Under the pieces are notes generated by a model, which saw only the letters and a program-made list of their open reading frames with translations, was not told where the DNA came from and searched no databases. 64,000 nt of DNA, taken from assembly GCF_026151205.1 (NCBI RefSeq), contig NC_087072.1:11260169-11324168 (forward strand), given 5' to 3'. The translations under genes were made by a program, and so were the position numbers. Shown piece after piece: positions 1-37,730 of the stretch. The DNA comes from Bolinopsis microptera (lineage: Eukaryota; Ctenophora; Tentaculata; Lobata; Bolinopsidae). The first letter of the stretch is position 1; each line of letters starts with the position of its first letter.

Positions 1-1304
1 TATGGCTATGAGACCGATATTCTGTGCGATTTTGGGCGAATTTCTATGTGCCAAACCTGAGATATGACTTCAAACACATGAAAATATCTCAAATTGGCGC
101 GTTCTAGCGGAACGCAGGCACATATTTCAAGATCCTACTGATAAATTTTCTTTAAACTTTCCAGATAGTAGTATGGCTATGAGACAGATAATCTGAGCAA
201 GTTTGGGCGAATTTCTATGTGCCAAACCTGAGATATGACTTCAAACACAAGAAAATATCTCAAAATGGCGGTTTCTAGTGGAACGCAGGCACATATTTCG
301 AGATCCTACTGATAAATTTTCCAGATAGTTGTATGGCTATGAGACAGATAATCTGAGCAAGTTTGGGAGAATTTCTATGTGCCAAACTTGAGATATGACT
401 TCAAACTCATGAAAACATCTCAAATTGGCGGTTTCGGAACAATATTTCACGAAAGTCGATTATCTTGAGATCCTACTAATAAATTTTCTTTAAACTTTCC
501 AGCTAGTTGTATGGCTATGAGACGAATATTCTGTGCGATTTTGGGCGAATTTCTATGTGCCAAACCTGATATATGACTTCAAACACAAGAAAATATCTCA
601 AAATGGCCGTTTCTAGCGGAACGCAGGCACATATTTCGAGATCCTACTGATACATTTTCTTTAAACTTTCCAGATAGTTGTATGGCTGTGAGACGGATAT
701 TCTGTGCGATTTTGGGCGAATTTCTATGTGCCAAACCTGAGATATGACTTCAAACACAAGAAAATATCTCAAATTGGCGCATTGTAGCAGAATGCAGGCA
801 CATATTTCGAGATCCTACTGATAAATTTTCTTAAAATTTTCCAGATAGTTGTATGGCTATGAGACAAATAATCTGAGCAAGTTTGGGCGAATTTCTATGT
901 GCCAAACCTGAGATATGACTTCAAACACAAGAAAATATCTCAAAATGGCGGTTTCTAGCGGAATGCAGGCACATATTTCGAGATCCTACTGATAAATTTT
1001 CTTTAAACTTTCCAGATAGTTGCATAGCTGTGAGACAGATATTCTGTGCGATTTTGGGCGAATTTCTATCTGTTAAACCTGAGATATGACTTCAAACACA
1101 AGAAAATATCTCAAAATGGCGGTTTCTAGCGGAACGCAGGCACATATGTTCGAGATCCTACTGTAAATTTTCTTTAAACTTTCTAGATAGTTAAATAGTT
1201 ACATGGCTATAAGACGGATAATCTGAGCGAGTTTGGGCGAATTTCTATGTGTCAAACTCGAGATATGACTTTAAACACAAGAAAATATCTTAAATTGGCG
1301 CGTT
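1..1304 (+). repeat. Tandem satellite, ~170-bp unit, eight copies
   Basis: About eight diverged head-to-tail copies begin near 1, 172, 332, 509, 680, 852, 1022 and 1201. Each opens with a tatggctatgagac-like segment and contains gggcgaatttctatgtgcca, a gatatgacttcaaacac segment and gcggaacgcaggcacatat. The third copy is shortened. The last copy is cut at ggcgcgttct, where the pyrimidine-rich block begins. No open reading frame runs through it. This is seen directly; whether the array continues to the left of the window is unknown. Confidence 0.9.
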
Positions 1305-2724
1305 CTCTTCCTCCTCCTCAGTCTTCCTCCTCCTAAGTCATACTCCTCCTCGTCCTCCTCATCAGTCCTCCTCCTCCTCATCAGTCCTCCTCCTCCTCAT
1401 CAGTCCTCCTCCTCCACCTCATCCTCCTCTTTCTCATCCTCCTCATCCACCTCCTCTTCCTCATCTTCCTCCTCCTCTCCCTCCCCTCATCCCCTCCTCC
1501 TCCTCCTCAGTTCTCCTCATCATCATCCTCCTCCTCCTCCTGAGTCCTCCTCCTCTTGAGTATCCCTGAGTCCTCCTCCTCCTGAGTTCACCTCCTCCTG
1601 AGTCCTCTTCCTCATCCACCTCTTCCTCCTGAGTCCTCCTCTTCCTGAGTCCTCCTCCTCCACCTTATCTCCCACCTCCCCCTCATCCCAGTCCTCCTTT
1701 TCCTCCTCCTCCTCCTCCTCCTGATTCATCCTCCTCCTCCTTCTCCTTAGTCCTCCACCTCCTCCTTCTCCTTAGTCCTCCTCCTCGTCAGTCCTCCTCC
1801 TCCTCCTCATCAGTCCTCCTGCCCCACCTCCTCCTTATCCTCCTCCTCCTTCCCCTCCTCTCCTTCCTCCCCCTCATCCCCTCCTCCTCCTCCTCCTCAG
1901 TCCTCCTCCTCCTCTTCAGTCCTCCTCCTCCACCTCCTTCTCCTCCTCCACTTCCTTCTCCTCCTCCTCCTCCTCCTCCTCCTCCACCTCCTTCTTCTCC
2001 TCTTCCCCCTCATTCCCTCCTCATCCTCCTCTTCAGTCCTCCTCCTCTTCCTTTCCCTCCTGAATCCTCCTCCTCCTGAGTCCCCCTGAGTCCTCCTCCC
2101 CCACCTCCTTCTCCTCCTCCTCCTCTCCCTCGTCCCCCTCATCCCTTCCTCGTCCTCCTCATCAGTCCTCCTCCTCGTCCACCTCCTTCTCCTCCTTCTC
2201 TTCCTCCTCCTCATCCTCCTCAGTCCTCCTCCTCCTCCTCAGTCCTTCTCCTCCTCCTGGCTCCTCATCAGTCGTCTTCTCCTCCTCCTCCCCCTCATCC
2301 CCTCCTCCTCCTCCTCCTCCTCAGTCCTCCTTCTCATCCTCAGTCTTTCTTTTCCTCCTCAGTCTTCCTCATCCTCATCTTCCTCCTCCTCCTGAGTCCT
2401 CCTCCTCCTGAGTCCTCCTCCTGAGTCCTTATCCTCCTCCTGAGACCTGAGTCTTCCTCCTCCTGAGTCCTCCTCCTCCTGAGTCCTCCTCCTCCTGAGT
2501 CCTCTTCCTCCTCCACCTCCTCCTCCTCCTCTTCCTCAGTCCTCCTAAGTCCCCATCCTCCTCCTCCTCCTGAGTCCTCCTCCTCCTGAGTCCACACTCC
2601 ACATCCTCCTCAGTCCTCTTCCTCCTCCACCTCTTTCTCCTCCTCCTCCTCCTCCTTCTCCTCAGTCCTCCTCCTTCTAAGTCCACCTCCTCCTGAGTCC
2701 TCTTCCCCCTACACCTCCTCCTGC
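1305..2724. repeat. TCC/TCCTC-rich polypyrimidine block
   Basis: About 1.4 kb is almost pure pyrimidine on the plus strand, made of irregular tcc and tcctcc runs punctuated by tgagtcc or cagtcc. Minus-strand reading frames in it give only Glu/Arg/Gly-rich low-complexity peptides, so it is not coding. Such homopurine-homopyrimidine mirror tracts can form triplex (H-DNA) structures; that is a known property of the sequence class, not something shown here. Confidence 0.92.
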
Positions 2725-3415
2725 ATATATGCCTGCGTTCCGCTAGAACGGGCCAATTTGAGATATTTTCTTGTGTTTGAAGTCATATCTCAAGTTTGGC
2801 ACATAGAAATTCGCCCAAACTCGCTCAGATTATCCGTCTTATAGCCATGTAACTATCTGGAAAGTTTAAAGAAATGTTATTATTCAGATCTCGAAATATA
2901 TGCCTGCGTTCCGCTAGAATGCGCCAATTTGAGATATTTTCTTGTGTTTGAAGTCATATCTCAAGTTTGGCACATAAAAATTCGCCCAAACTCGCTCAGA
3001 TTATCCGTATTATAGCCATGTAACAATCTGGAAAGTTTTAAAAAATTCTATCATTCAGATCTCGAGATATATGACTTTTTTCCGCTAGAAATCGCCAATT
3101 TGGAGATATTTTCTTGTGTTTGAAGTCACATCTCAAATTTGGCACATAGAAACTCGCCCAAAATCGCACAGATTATCTGTCTTATAGCCATACAACTATC
3201 TGGAAAGTTTAAAGAAAATTTATCGGTAGGATCTTGAAATATGTGCCTGCGTTCCGCTAGAAACCGCCATTTTGAGATATTTTCTTGTGTTTGAAGTCAT
3301 ATCTCCATTTTGGCACATAGAAATTCTCCCAAACTGTCACACATTATCTGTCATATAGCCATGTAACTATCTGGAAAGTTTAAAGAAAATCTATCAGTCA
3401 GATCTTGAGAAAATC
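2725..3415 (-). repeat. Inverted copies of the ~170-bp satellite
   Basis: Four copies of the satellite found at 1-1304 lie here in the opposite orientation, beginning near 2725, 2899, 3069 and 3240. Each opens with gcctgcgttccgctagaa or a close variant and ends near the atagccatgtaac motif, the reverse complement of the left-hand units. The last copies are more diverged and the array fades out at about 3415. With the left array this forms a large interrupted palindrome around the pyrimidine block. Confidence 0.88.
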
Positions 3416-3749
3416 AAAATTATATTCTAAGTTATTCACTAAAACACTCGATTTTCGATCTTTTTATTTGGAACAGATTTGTCGAAAGTCCTTCTGTTGG
3501 TACCGTACGCGGATTTGTTTTACGTAACGCGCATGGACTGATTGCTGTGCCCAATAAATGTGGTTAAATATATAATAAATAATGGCACGCGCGTTTATAT
3601 TTTATTCTTGAAGCAATTTAAGTTTTGCCGCCAGCACGATGGTACAGCACCCGTTCACAGTGGTAAAACGGCCAAATCGCTCGGTAAGCATTGAATTTAC
3701 TTCTTTGAGGAGAACTTAAATACTAAATTTCAGCGACAAGGCTAGATCT

Positions 3750-5333
3750 ATGAAGAAAAGCGTGAGTACACGATAACTCTTCTACATACCATTTACTATT
3801 CATATCTAGTGTTTACCAAATTCATCAGGCCATATTAGTTCTCACTCATGACAGTTCATTTCTATTCTCTGGTTCTTGATTTTTCTCTTGGTTTCGCGAA
3901 ATTGGATGCACAGTTTATTTCATACCCAGGGTTTGAACTGTGTCACTTCCTTCTACTCCCAGGTGTATTCAAATCCCCATGGATGGTAATATAATGTGCA
4001 CATTTTTTTTGGACTTTCTAGTAATTGCTAGTTCTTACTCACATTAGTAATGGGACCATATTATACTCTCAAAGCGATCAGCGTCATTAGTCGTTCTAAT
4101 ACGTTATAAGCGTGTGTCATCAATTGAGCTGAGTGAACTTTGCATGTTGGCCAGCATTTTGAAGCTTCCTACGTCATTATTTTTCATTTTGAGCTATATT
4201 TTGGGGAAATATCTTTGCTTAATCTGTTCTTTTTATTTAAAATTCGTTGGATTTATTTTAGTTGAAATTATGAGTTTTACGAGCATCACTACATGGCAGA
4301 GTGAAGATGTAAGTTCATAATATGTATTATCTGTTTGTAAGTTTTATTGTGATACCTTTTACCATCCCATCACATTTCCCAGCAATAATTACCTAAGTTA
4401 ATTCATTTTGAACAGAAATATTCAAATAAGTTAGTTTGAGGATATCTACAACATGTTTTTAAAACCATAGAGATTTCAATGACTTTTAATTTCTGCTGCT
4501 TCTAAAAGGGTTGTGGTTTTATTTAGTCTCCGGGAATCTTTATCATTGTAGTAGGATAAATATAAAGATGAGTAACAGATAAAACCTTATCCTGAATGTA
4601 AAAAACCCCACAAAAATTTCACCAAATATCCTGCTACTGTTCGTGCAGACAGCTCGATACTGTCAATACAGCGTTATGATATTCCCTCTTTTTTTGGAAT
4701 AACCGCTATTGACTTCCAAGAACTGCTTAATTGAACTCATTTTGTCTCTTCATTGTGTCCTTAAAGGAGTCCCTGCCTGGACCCATTAGACTATGTTGGG
4801 TATATAAAATAAATCGACCCCTCGTAAATCGTAATAGAAGGGGCTGACCGCCAGACCAGCATTAGATTCTATGCCCACCCTTTCATTGCTATGTTTCAAA
4901 GGTGTTGATATTTTTTCTTCTCAACTCTCCGGCCCACTCGAAATGTCTGCCCCCCCACAACGACACCAATGCTACAATTACTGTAAAACATCGAATTTTA
5001 GATCATAACTATTTTTCAAATTCGTTTTGTCCAGCCACCCACAACGACATCAAGGTTACACTTAGAACATCGAATTTTATCATATATTTATACAGATTCC
5101 TCCAATATCGATTGATTATGTAAATTTAACTCAATTTTAAAGTGTTGCTGCATATCAATTATCAAATAATATGTGAATATCAAATTCCAAACATTGATCA
5201 AATCAAAACATAATATCAGTATCTTGCATATTCTAACCGACATTTGTTTCAGTCGAGTTCAGGTCGAGTAGATGGGTTCAGACTAGATACTTCTATATCT
5301 GCCACCAGCTCGGAATCTAGCCAGCCAGTTCAG
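3750..5333 (+). CDS. Candidate 5' exons of the FERM/PDZ gene
   Basis: Two possible upstream exons precede the supported part of the scaffold gene. The first is an acceptor at 3733 followed by ATG AAG AAA AGC (3750-3761) and a strong donor gtgagt. The second spans 5253-5333 (tttcag acceptor, CAG|gtgagc donor), is phase 0 to 0, and encodes a Ser-rich stretch beginning SSSGRVDGFR. These two join in frame. They do not join directly in frame to the next exon at 6003 (TTG GTA TTA TGA), so either another exon intervenes or they belong to an alternative 5' end. The rest of 3420-6000 shows no other coding signal. Confidence 0.35.
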
Positions 5334-6010
5334 GTGAGCTTCTTCCTGATCCTCCTCCTTCTGAAAACACTACTCCATTTATTTATTGCGTCAATACAAG
5401 CATCTAATTACCAAACGAGCACTGATTTTTTCGTTTTATTCTCAACGGCATATGGAAATGCCGAAAAATAAATTGCTAGGTACCGCGAAATAATTGGTGT
5501 AGATGGTTCGAGAATTGATGTCGAGCAGTAACGGTAATCGTACTAGGGCACTGAAACCTGGAAATTGCATATTATATATAGTGTTATCTGTGATAAATAA
5601 ATCGCTGTCCGATGTTTATGGCGTCACCACATATGGTGTCAAGTCTGTACTACCGTTCACTTAAACCTACTCTTTACTTACGCCAATCACATTTGTTATT
5701 TATAACTAGGAGCCGTTTCTCAATCTCGTGCCTCTGGACTGATCGCCTCCAGATATCATATATCGGAGATATTATGTGTTAAATGTACGGCGTATCCTCG
5801 CACAGCACACTTACAAAGGAATTTGGTGTGTCATTGATTGCATTTGCTGCTATACCCCACATAGAAAATAACACAACACCCACACGACCCATCACAGATC
5901 GCGCTTGTTTGTTTATATTAACTCTGCAAATGTGTTGATACAATTGGTCGTTAACACTATCTTGTAATTATTTTTATTATACTATAATTACCACAAATAC
6001 AGTTGGTATT

Positions 6011-30353
<24,343 letters not shown>

Positions 30354-30356
<3 letters not shown>

Positions 30357-30443
30357 CGTCATCACCGACAAAGTGACGTCATCACCGACAAAGTGACGTC
30401 ATCACCGACAAAGTGACGTCATCACTACTGACATGTGACGTCA
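30354..30443. promoter_or_regulatory. Array of five CRE-like palindromes
   Basis: The palindrome tgacgtca occurs at 30354, 30374, 30394, 30414 and 30436. The first four are in exact 20-bp register, each followed by tcaccgacaaag. The first overlaps the scaffold gene's TGA stop. TGACGTCA is the known full CREB/ATF site. Whether this works as a regulatory element or is only a short tandem repeat is not shown by the sequence. Confidence 0.6.
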
Positions 30444-30899
30444 TCACTTTTCGACTTTCGTGGGGTGTGAATTAACTTGGATCATGGATATTTCTAAGCG
30501 GACGTTTACCCGTTCATCGAATGATCTGTATTTTTATGATTAAGTTACTGATGTTTTTAATGTGGAAAGTAGTATCGACATACCATGTGGCATGTGAATA
30601 CAATTAAGTTAAATAACAGAGCTCAAGAGTGGCGAAATGTAATACTTTTTAATTTACTTTCTGACAGGTTTATTTTGAGGTTATTACGATTCTGAGTTAA
30701 CCGAATTCAGACAATTTAACTAAAGTTTTAAATTTACTTAATTATAACTTGGCAATACAATACTATGACAGGTGCATGAAAGAGACAGCTCCGAAACTTG
30801 TACAGTTGATTTACTTTTTATAGAACCGCTGATTTAAACAAAAGTGTAATTTTCTTTGTCAATAAAATATATATTTAACTCTGGACACTCTTCCTGCAA

Positions 30900-33800
30900 T
30901 TGTGGCCTAGTTTTCGTGTATCAGACTCAGGGATTAGTATTCAAAGTATGTACACTGATCATATTAAAATCTCACTTTGAGTAGTTGAGGTCATGATAAT
31001 CTGAAAATGTCACACTGGGGCTCAACTTTTACACTCATAACCACCAGTGTTTCACCTCCCTTGGCATTCGGCCAAGGGAGTTTTGAAAAAAAAAGAGAAA
31101 ACCTTGTTACAAACCACAAAAGGTCTGATGATCGAGAAGGGAGACAGATTACACATGCATAAGTTTATAAACAGTCACATTAGTGATGGCCAGCGAGAAA
31201 ATTCATTTTCCTACATTTTGAACCACAACTCCATATTAATACGAAACTGCTAAGTTTAAAGATCGTATTACCAGTCACCCCCCCCCCCCCCCCCTCTCCA
31301 GTCATAATTGCAACCTTTTACTGCTGTTGGTGCCTCGCTAAAACGACCAGTCCTGACTACTGATAAATAGACTAGTTTATTATTATTTCGTAACATTATT
31401 ATTATATATATTATACTATTATCATAACATACTATGATTACATTGCTTTGAATTTGTATATTGAATTATATTGTATTTCAGTGCTATGTAACCAGGCGGC
31501 AAATTTGAAATGGGTTATGATGGGGTCCGTAGTCCCCACACATAGTATAATGTCCTTGTTTTACTGACTACTTCAATGAAGAACGTACATACTATGCTAT
31601 TATGACTGGAGATAATTATTTCAGCTACAATAGTAAGATGTCTAACAGTAAATCATCATTAGATCACAACATTTTAAAGCTTTTGACAAAAAAGCCGCTT
31701 ATCAATAGTTTAATTAACTGAATCAGCATGTAAATTACAATCATGTGTCAAATATTAAAGGATCTGTTGTCCTACGATTTAACTTCTTGTACATTTATAA
31801 GTTGAGTTGACAATATTACATATTATTATGCTTGTTTAATGTTTACCACTCAGAAATGATATGTTTATGCAAGGCAGGACTACCATAAGTAGTTTAATGA
31901 AAACCCGTCCAATATCTCCCAAACAATCTATAAATAGCTCTAAATTGCTCTAATCCGGATATTACCAAGTCTGCTTACCAGGTTATATTGTGCAATATAA
32001 ACAGGAATATTAACTAGAGGGCCTAGACGGAACCACAAGAGGGTCTCTGTTTGGAGTGTAAGAGTGTGAGTCACAGAGGGGTCTGAGTGTAACTAATTAA
32101 GCTGTCAGGTCGGGTTACAATAATAATATAGCCCCTGTAACAGGAGGGTGAGGAGGGTATTATGGAGAGGAGAATGACAAATCACAGGCCACCTGATGTC
32201 TGACTAACTGCTATAATATGAGCATCATGTACCGGCCGAGCATGACAATTAATGTGACATGGTGTCCCGTGACTTGCGGTGTAGTGTGGTTCTGTTAGAA
32301 CTGCTGAATTGTGTTTTGTTATGCAATAGAGGGATTATGGGCAGAAAAAGGTGCCTCGCTTTAAAAAGGGCAGTTAAATTGTGATTCACCCTAGTAGACC
32401 TGTTGAACTTAATTTTGTATGGTCATTGTTAGGATGTTTGTTTAATATGTCTAACACGTGATAACGATACTGTAGAAGTTTGTGTAAAAGTTTAACTGTT
32501 TCAACAACAAAGCCCCGAAAAACCTCAACTTTCGTCTCCAGCTATTATTATCACGAGGCTTATAATGCAGCTTTCAAAATGTACAAACATTCACACTCAA
32601 CTCCGCTGAAATAATCTATAAATATATATACCCAAAGTGTGAAAGTGTAACAAGCTTTCCTCGGAGTCTTTCCGTTGTGCAGGAATAATACAACCCATTT
32701 TCCTGCAATATCTGATAAATTTGTTAACTCCAAGCTCAATAGTAGGTCTTCATTGCGTAGCTTGGCATTTTAGCAAACCAACTCCTTCTCTCCCACTAAT
32801 TTCTCTTCTGACGTGTCCGAAATTAATAGACTTTTAAAAGCATGCCATGTACATTTTATATGTGCCCAGAATGTTGTAGTATATTGCCAGAAAATACATT
32901 GAATTAATCTGCATGCTGTATTGAGATGTCCAAAAGCGGGGAGAAACATGTATTAAAGCTTGTGTGAGCAGTGAGCACCGAGCAGTGTAGTGTTGTGGCT
33001 CTGATGTATAAAACTGGGCACTAAAGTTGGGATCAGTCAGTAATCCGGCTCAACATGTCAACACTCGTGTTGTTCTGGCTAAGTTTCAACATCGACAAAC
33101 TCCGTTCAACTTCACTCTTTTTTACGAGGTTTTAATTCCTTGGCACGTCATGAAACAACACAGGAAACTAACTTATAGACCTGCTAATAGATTACCAAAC
33201 CTCAGATCATCAAATTAAATCATTGCCAAGCTTAGGAAGTGCAACCTTCTACTAACGACCTCGTAACTTATTTTAGTATTGTTCTGGCATGGAAGCTAAG
33301 AACTTACTAGGCGTGTAAGACGTAAGTTGTGTTGTCATGACAACGTCAATGAGTAGGTGTAAGTCAGAGCTGCCAAACCTTGGGGATATAATAGAGAAAG
33401 TTGTCTAAGTGTTGTAAATAGAAAGAGAAACAGAAAGAGAAACAGAAAGTGAACTGTTTAATTGTTGACCATCCTGACCTGGCCTGACGTAGTAACGTTA
33501 ATACCCGTGGCCGTGTTTCACTCAGCTCTCAGCATGTACCCCTTTACCTGGACCAGTCACAGGTTTAATTCTTCTGGATATGTTTCAATTATATTGGGTT
33601 ACTCAACATGGTATTTCACTTGACTGACCTCAATGCGTCAAATTACAAGAAATTAATATGTGAGGTATTTTCTATATTTACTCCAGAGCAGTATCGGTGA
33701 CGGCATTTTCTCCTCGCATTCCTTGGCAAACTTTTCGAAATTATTATTAGATTGACCATTATCAAGTATTAAATAACATGTTCACAGGTCACAACTCACA

Positions 33801-35800
33801 ACCAAGGGAAAAGCGAGTTTTTTGAAACTTTAAGAGTAAAATTCTACTACTAAATCCAGGATTAACGTTAAAAACAGTATGGATATACAAATTCAACAAA
33901 ACTCATTAAAGTAGAGCAATGTTACAATTGAGGAAAAGACTGCCTATTTATTCTACGTTTATATTTTAACCTTTTGTATAACCGTTTGACACACTTGTAT
34001 CAAAATTTACATGAACATTACCATTTGCATTGACGTAAACGTCGTACATCGAAAATTCATTAGATTTTACAAATAATTCGACCTTTAACACTTTAATAAA
34101 AACAAATCCCACAATTGCAAAAAATCGCAAACATTTTACCACTATTTTGATTTGATTAGAAATTGTACTAATACTTGGCCGAGATATGAATATTATTTTA
34201 AATTAATACATTAGCAACATTGAGATAAATTCAATAAGCTGATAAACTAATCAACAATAGTAATATTAATAGGCTCTTACGCCACTGATGATAAAATATA
34301 TTATCACAATTAGGTGTCTCAAATTTATTCAAACATCTGGAATTTCAAATCCCACAAAATGCCATTCCAATACCAAGACGCATGCAAGGAAACCGTAAAA
34401 AGTTATCAAATTCACTCTGCGTCATGCTGATTTCAGGTGTAATCATGTCCTAATTCGTACTCATGATCTCTTAAAAGTAGGCACTGTGAATCTTGAATTT
34501 CCATTAAATTGTTAGTTTAGAATAAAAAATATCAAAAAAGTAAGTATATACGATGTACGGATTATTGTGATATTTTCAGCTAAGAATACACTAAACATGA
34601 TAATATAGCGTAATAACTAACTTCCAGCTTATACTACCAGCCCCGTCAAGACGTGACATATTGTTAAAGTTATACAAACAAAACAACAAATCTTCTTGCA
34701 TTACTTTGTACAAACAGTTTTTAAAGAAAACTGCATACATATTGGCGTACGTAATGATTATAGTTAGTTAGAGTCAATACTGATTAAACATAGTAATTTA
34801 TCGTATGAATTTTGGTGTCTTCTCGTTTGGATAGCACTCGCTTGGGCCAGTGCAGACTGAATCTATAAATTGACAAATAAATAACGGGTATGAAGGCGTG
34901 GTTTGGACGGTCACCTCAGATAGGTCTATTAACACGTTAGTCATTTCATCACAGCGTCATCTCATTGCACCTCCAAAACAACAAACTCTCTCCACTTGAA
35001 ATAAACAAACAAATCATATTAGTAGAGGAGATTTACATCCATGTTGTGTTGATGTTTTCGCGACTGCCGGTGCCGTTTCGCTTCACTGTATACTGATGGT
35101 CGTTGAGGGCGCGACGGGACGCGCACCCGCTAAACACTGCGACTAACGTGAGTACACCTGCAAAACAAGACGGTTAATTTACTATTTATATCTTAATTAT
35201 AATATGACGCAGTGAAGTACAAGGTGCAGTCAGTCTGAATCATGTGTGTGTCAGTTTGTCTGCAAATCAACTAGCTCTGTCAGTCAAGATGTGACGTCAC
35301 CACTGCAAGTAGTGACGTCATCACAGTCAAGATGTATATCCCGGGATCAGCACGTGACATGTAAAAAGTCAGTTTCTGTGAAATTGGCTGATTACACACA
35401 CTTAGACACCACACACAAAGATATGCCATATTACTCAGCACAAGCACTTAAAGAGTGTTAAAGACTGACAACCTTCCAATACTAGAGCAAGGATTCAGTA
35501 GCTAGCATACGTCAAACAAATTAAACATTTCATAAGTAAACACTCAAGAACAGGCCACAAGTCGGTGAACACAGAGGACATTTTTGTGATAAACTAGCAA
35601 GAACGATGATAATTTAATTTATATCCTTAAGGAGAGGTTTATGTTTTATTGAGAAAAAGACGAAATAAAATCCCATGTCATGGTTTCTGCTGCCTGCTTG
35701 AACTGTGATTGTATAATATCAAAATTTCCTAATAAGTAATACACGTTAGTAGCGTAGTATTCAACAATTTTTTTGACTTTAATCCGATTCACTGATTATA
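30900..35800. other. Gene-poor intergenic stretch
   Basis: About 5 kb with no supported gene. It contains an uninterrupted 17-bp C run at 31278-31294, AT-rich sequence throughout, and two more CRE-like cores near 35291 and 35313. Longer open stretches lack splice sites, codon structure or recognisable protein. Confidence 0.6.
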
Positions 35801-35805
35801 ATGCA

Positions 35806-36925
35806 GAAATTTTCTGTAAAAGTAGGGAGAGTCCTCCCATATTTTTTGATTTTGTAGTTACACTTTACAGTTTGGCTTTGAACTGAGCAAGTTATACTCA
35901 CATCAGATCCTATTCAGAGTTAAACTCTTGCTTATAGTCCAATAGACTTTCTCCTCTACAGCTGAAAGCTGTGCCCCTAAGGGCAATATAACATTGTAAA
36001 AGTTCACTATATACCTCTGAAAAAGCAGAAAATATTTTCTTGTGTTTGACCAAAGCAACAAATAACGCATCGCTATTATACCATATTCGGCTGTCACAGA
36101 GAATTTGTACAAAGTGACCCACCCCAAGTGATGGTTTGTGACTGCTTGAACCAAAAAATTTATTTTCTTGAACATTCTTAATATCTATCGCAAGGTTGTT
36201 AAATACGTATTAGGAGGGAATACGCATTGGAATACGAATACGTATTAATCCTCGAAAATTGACGTATTACGAAAATTTCGATAAGCTTTATCCATGAAAT
36301 TTGATTACACATTTAAGTTATCATGTATAACTGCACTCCTTTAATGCATGATCGATGATGAGGGTGGCGCGCAGCTGTAATGTTTAATTTGGACAAATAA
36401 GCGTATTACGGCGTATTATGGCGTATTCGTGGACGTATTTAACAATCCATAGAAATTACCGTATTACGGCGTATTACGACGTATTCTTTATTAGAACCGA
36501 ATACGTCGTATTCTTTCACGAAAATTTGACGTATTTAACAACCTTGATCTATCGAACATAACTCACGAATTTTCTGCAAAAGTAGGGAGAGTTCTCCCCT
36601 ATTTTTTGATTTTGTAATGATCCTTTACAATTTCTTAATCAACGTTTACTGGGTGGGAAACTTCATCCTCACACCAGATATCTGTTCAGAGTTGACAACT
36701 CTTGCTTATAGTCCAGTAGACTCTCTTTTACAGTTCCGATAGCTTTTCTAAAGCATATCAACTTAACATTACAGTGCATTGTCTGCAACTGTGCCCCGAA
36801 GGGCAATCTTACGACGCAAAAGTTTGATATATACCTCAGAGAAAGCAAAGAATATTTTCTTGTGTTTGACATGAGCTACAAATTAAGCATCGCTATTATA
36901 CTATATTTGGCTGTCACAAAGGATT
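35806..36925. repeat. Duplicated ~350-bp segment flanking a MITE
   Basis: Sequence at about 35806-36125 is repeated at 36568-36925. Shared blocks include aagtagggagag, tattttttgattttgta, ctcttgcttatagtcca and gaatattttcttgtgtttga. A hAT-type MITE sits between the two copies. The copies are roughly 80 to 85% alike by eye, so the duplication is old or both are members of a dispersed repeat family. Confidence 0.75.
36191..36546. mobile_element. hAT-type MITE, 356 bp, with 8-bp target-site duplication
   Basis: The element starts caaggttgttaaatacgt and ends acgtatttaacaaccttg, a perfect terminal inverted repeat. It is flanked on both sides by atctatcg (36183-36190 and 36547-36554), a perfect 8-bp target-site duplication. 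Internally it is packed with cgtatta-type subterminal repeats in both orientations. It has no reading frame. Eight-bp duplications and CA-starting termini are typical of hAT elements, so it is a non-autonomous hAT derivative. Confidence 0.88.
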
Positions 36926-37730
36926 TGTACTAGAGAGTATGAGTTACCGTGTATGATGTAATCACGAGCTGAAAACGTGTTGAAATGGCATGTCCGTAGG
37001 CCTCTTTGTCCTAAAATTAGATCACCCTACACTCGAAAGGCTTTACCAGTTTTAGGTCACCAGAACGACTGTGTGAACTTGTTGTTGTTCCCGATATCAT
37101 GAGGTAGCTAGCTGTGTGTCTGGTCAGTCAAGTCTGTCAAACTTTTATCGTACGGATAAACTAGGCTATTAATTTGGTAAGGGCGTGACTTGAACCTATA
37201 CTGCTATGCTATTGGACGTAACTCTACTGCTATTTTATAATGCTGTCCATGTCGAGCGCTTTGTGAGTGTAAGAAATATGAGTTAAATGGCAAATACATG
37301 CAACTACAGAATAGAGTACAATCATTATGAATACACGACATGCAGTTTATTATGAGCCATGAATTTTGGCAAGCATTATAAAATTAAACAATTGGGCAAA
37401 ATAATAATCTATTAGGCATGTAGAAGAGGGAAAAGTGGGGCTTTCGTAATTAAAAGAAAAATACATGCAGATTGCACAACTGTCATTCGTCCTGTAAGCA
37501 TTTAGACATTTTAATGTCTATTGTTCTAAGAGAAATACAGACAACATAATGTGCACAAATTACGTAGGCAATTATTATTTTTAGAGCAGGCCCCAACAGT
37601 GTGGGAACTTGGGCATATTACAAGGAATGACATGTGAAGTCAGCTGGTAGTGAGTCTGGGTGTACAGGGAGTTACACTAGATGATATCCTGTATCTCGTA
37701 CCTATGTGATAGTGGGGCAGGGAGAGCACA

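Noticed and set aside
1523-2686. Minus-strand Glu/Arg-rich reading frames in the pyrimidine block
   Set aside because: They are products of the TCC repeat in every frame, with no splice sites or domain structure.
3640-3684. Possible first coding exon MVQHPFTVVKRPNRS with donor gtaagc
   Set aside because: Splicing to the next acceptor at 3733 gives CGA CAA GGC TAG, a stop, so it fits a short upstream ORF better than the main protein start.
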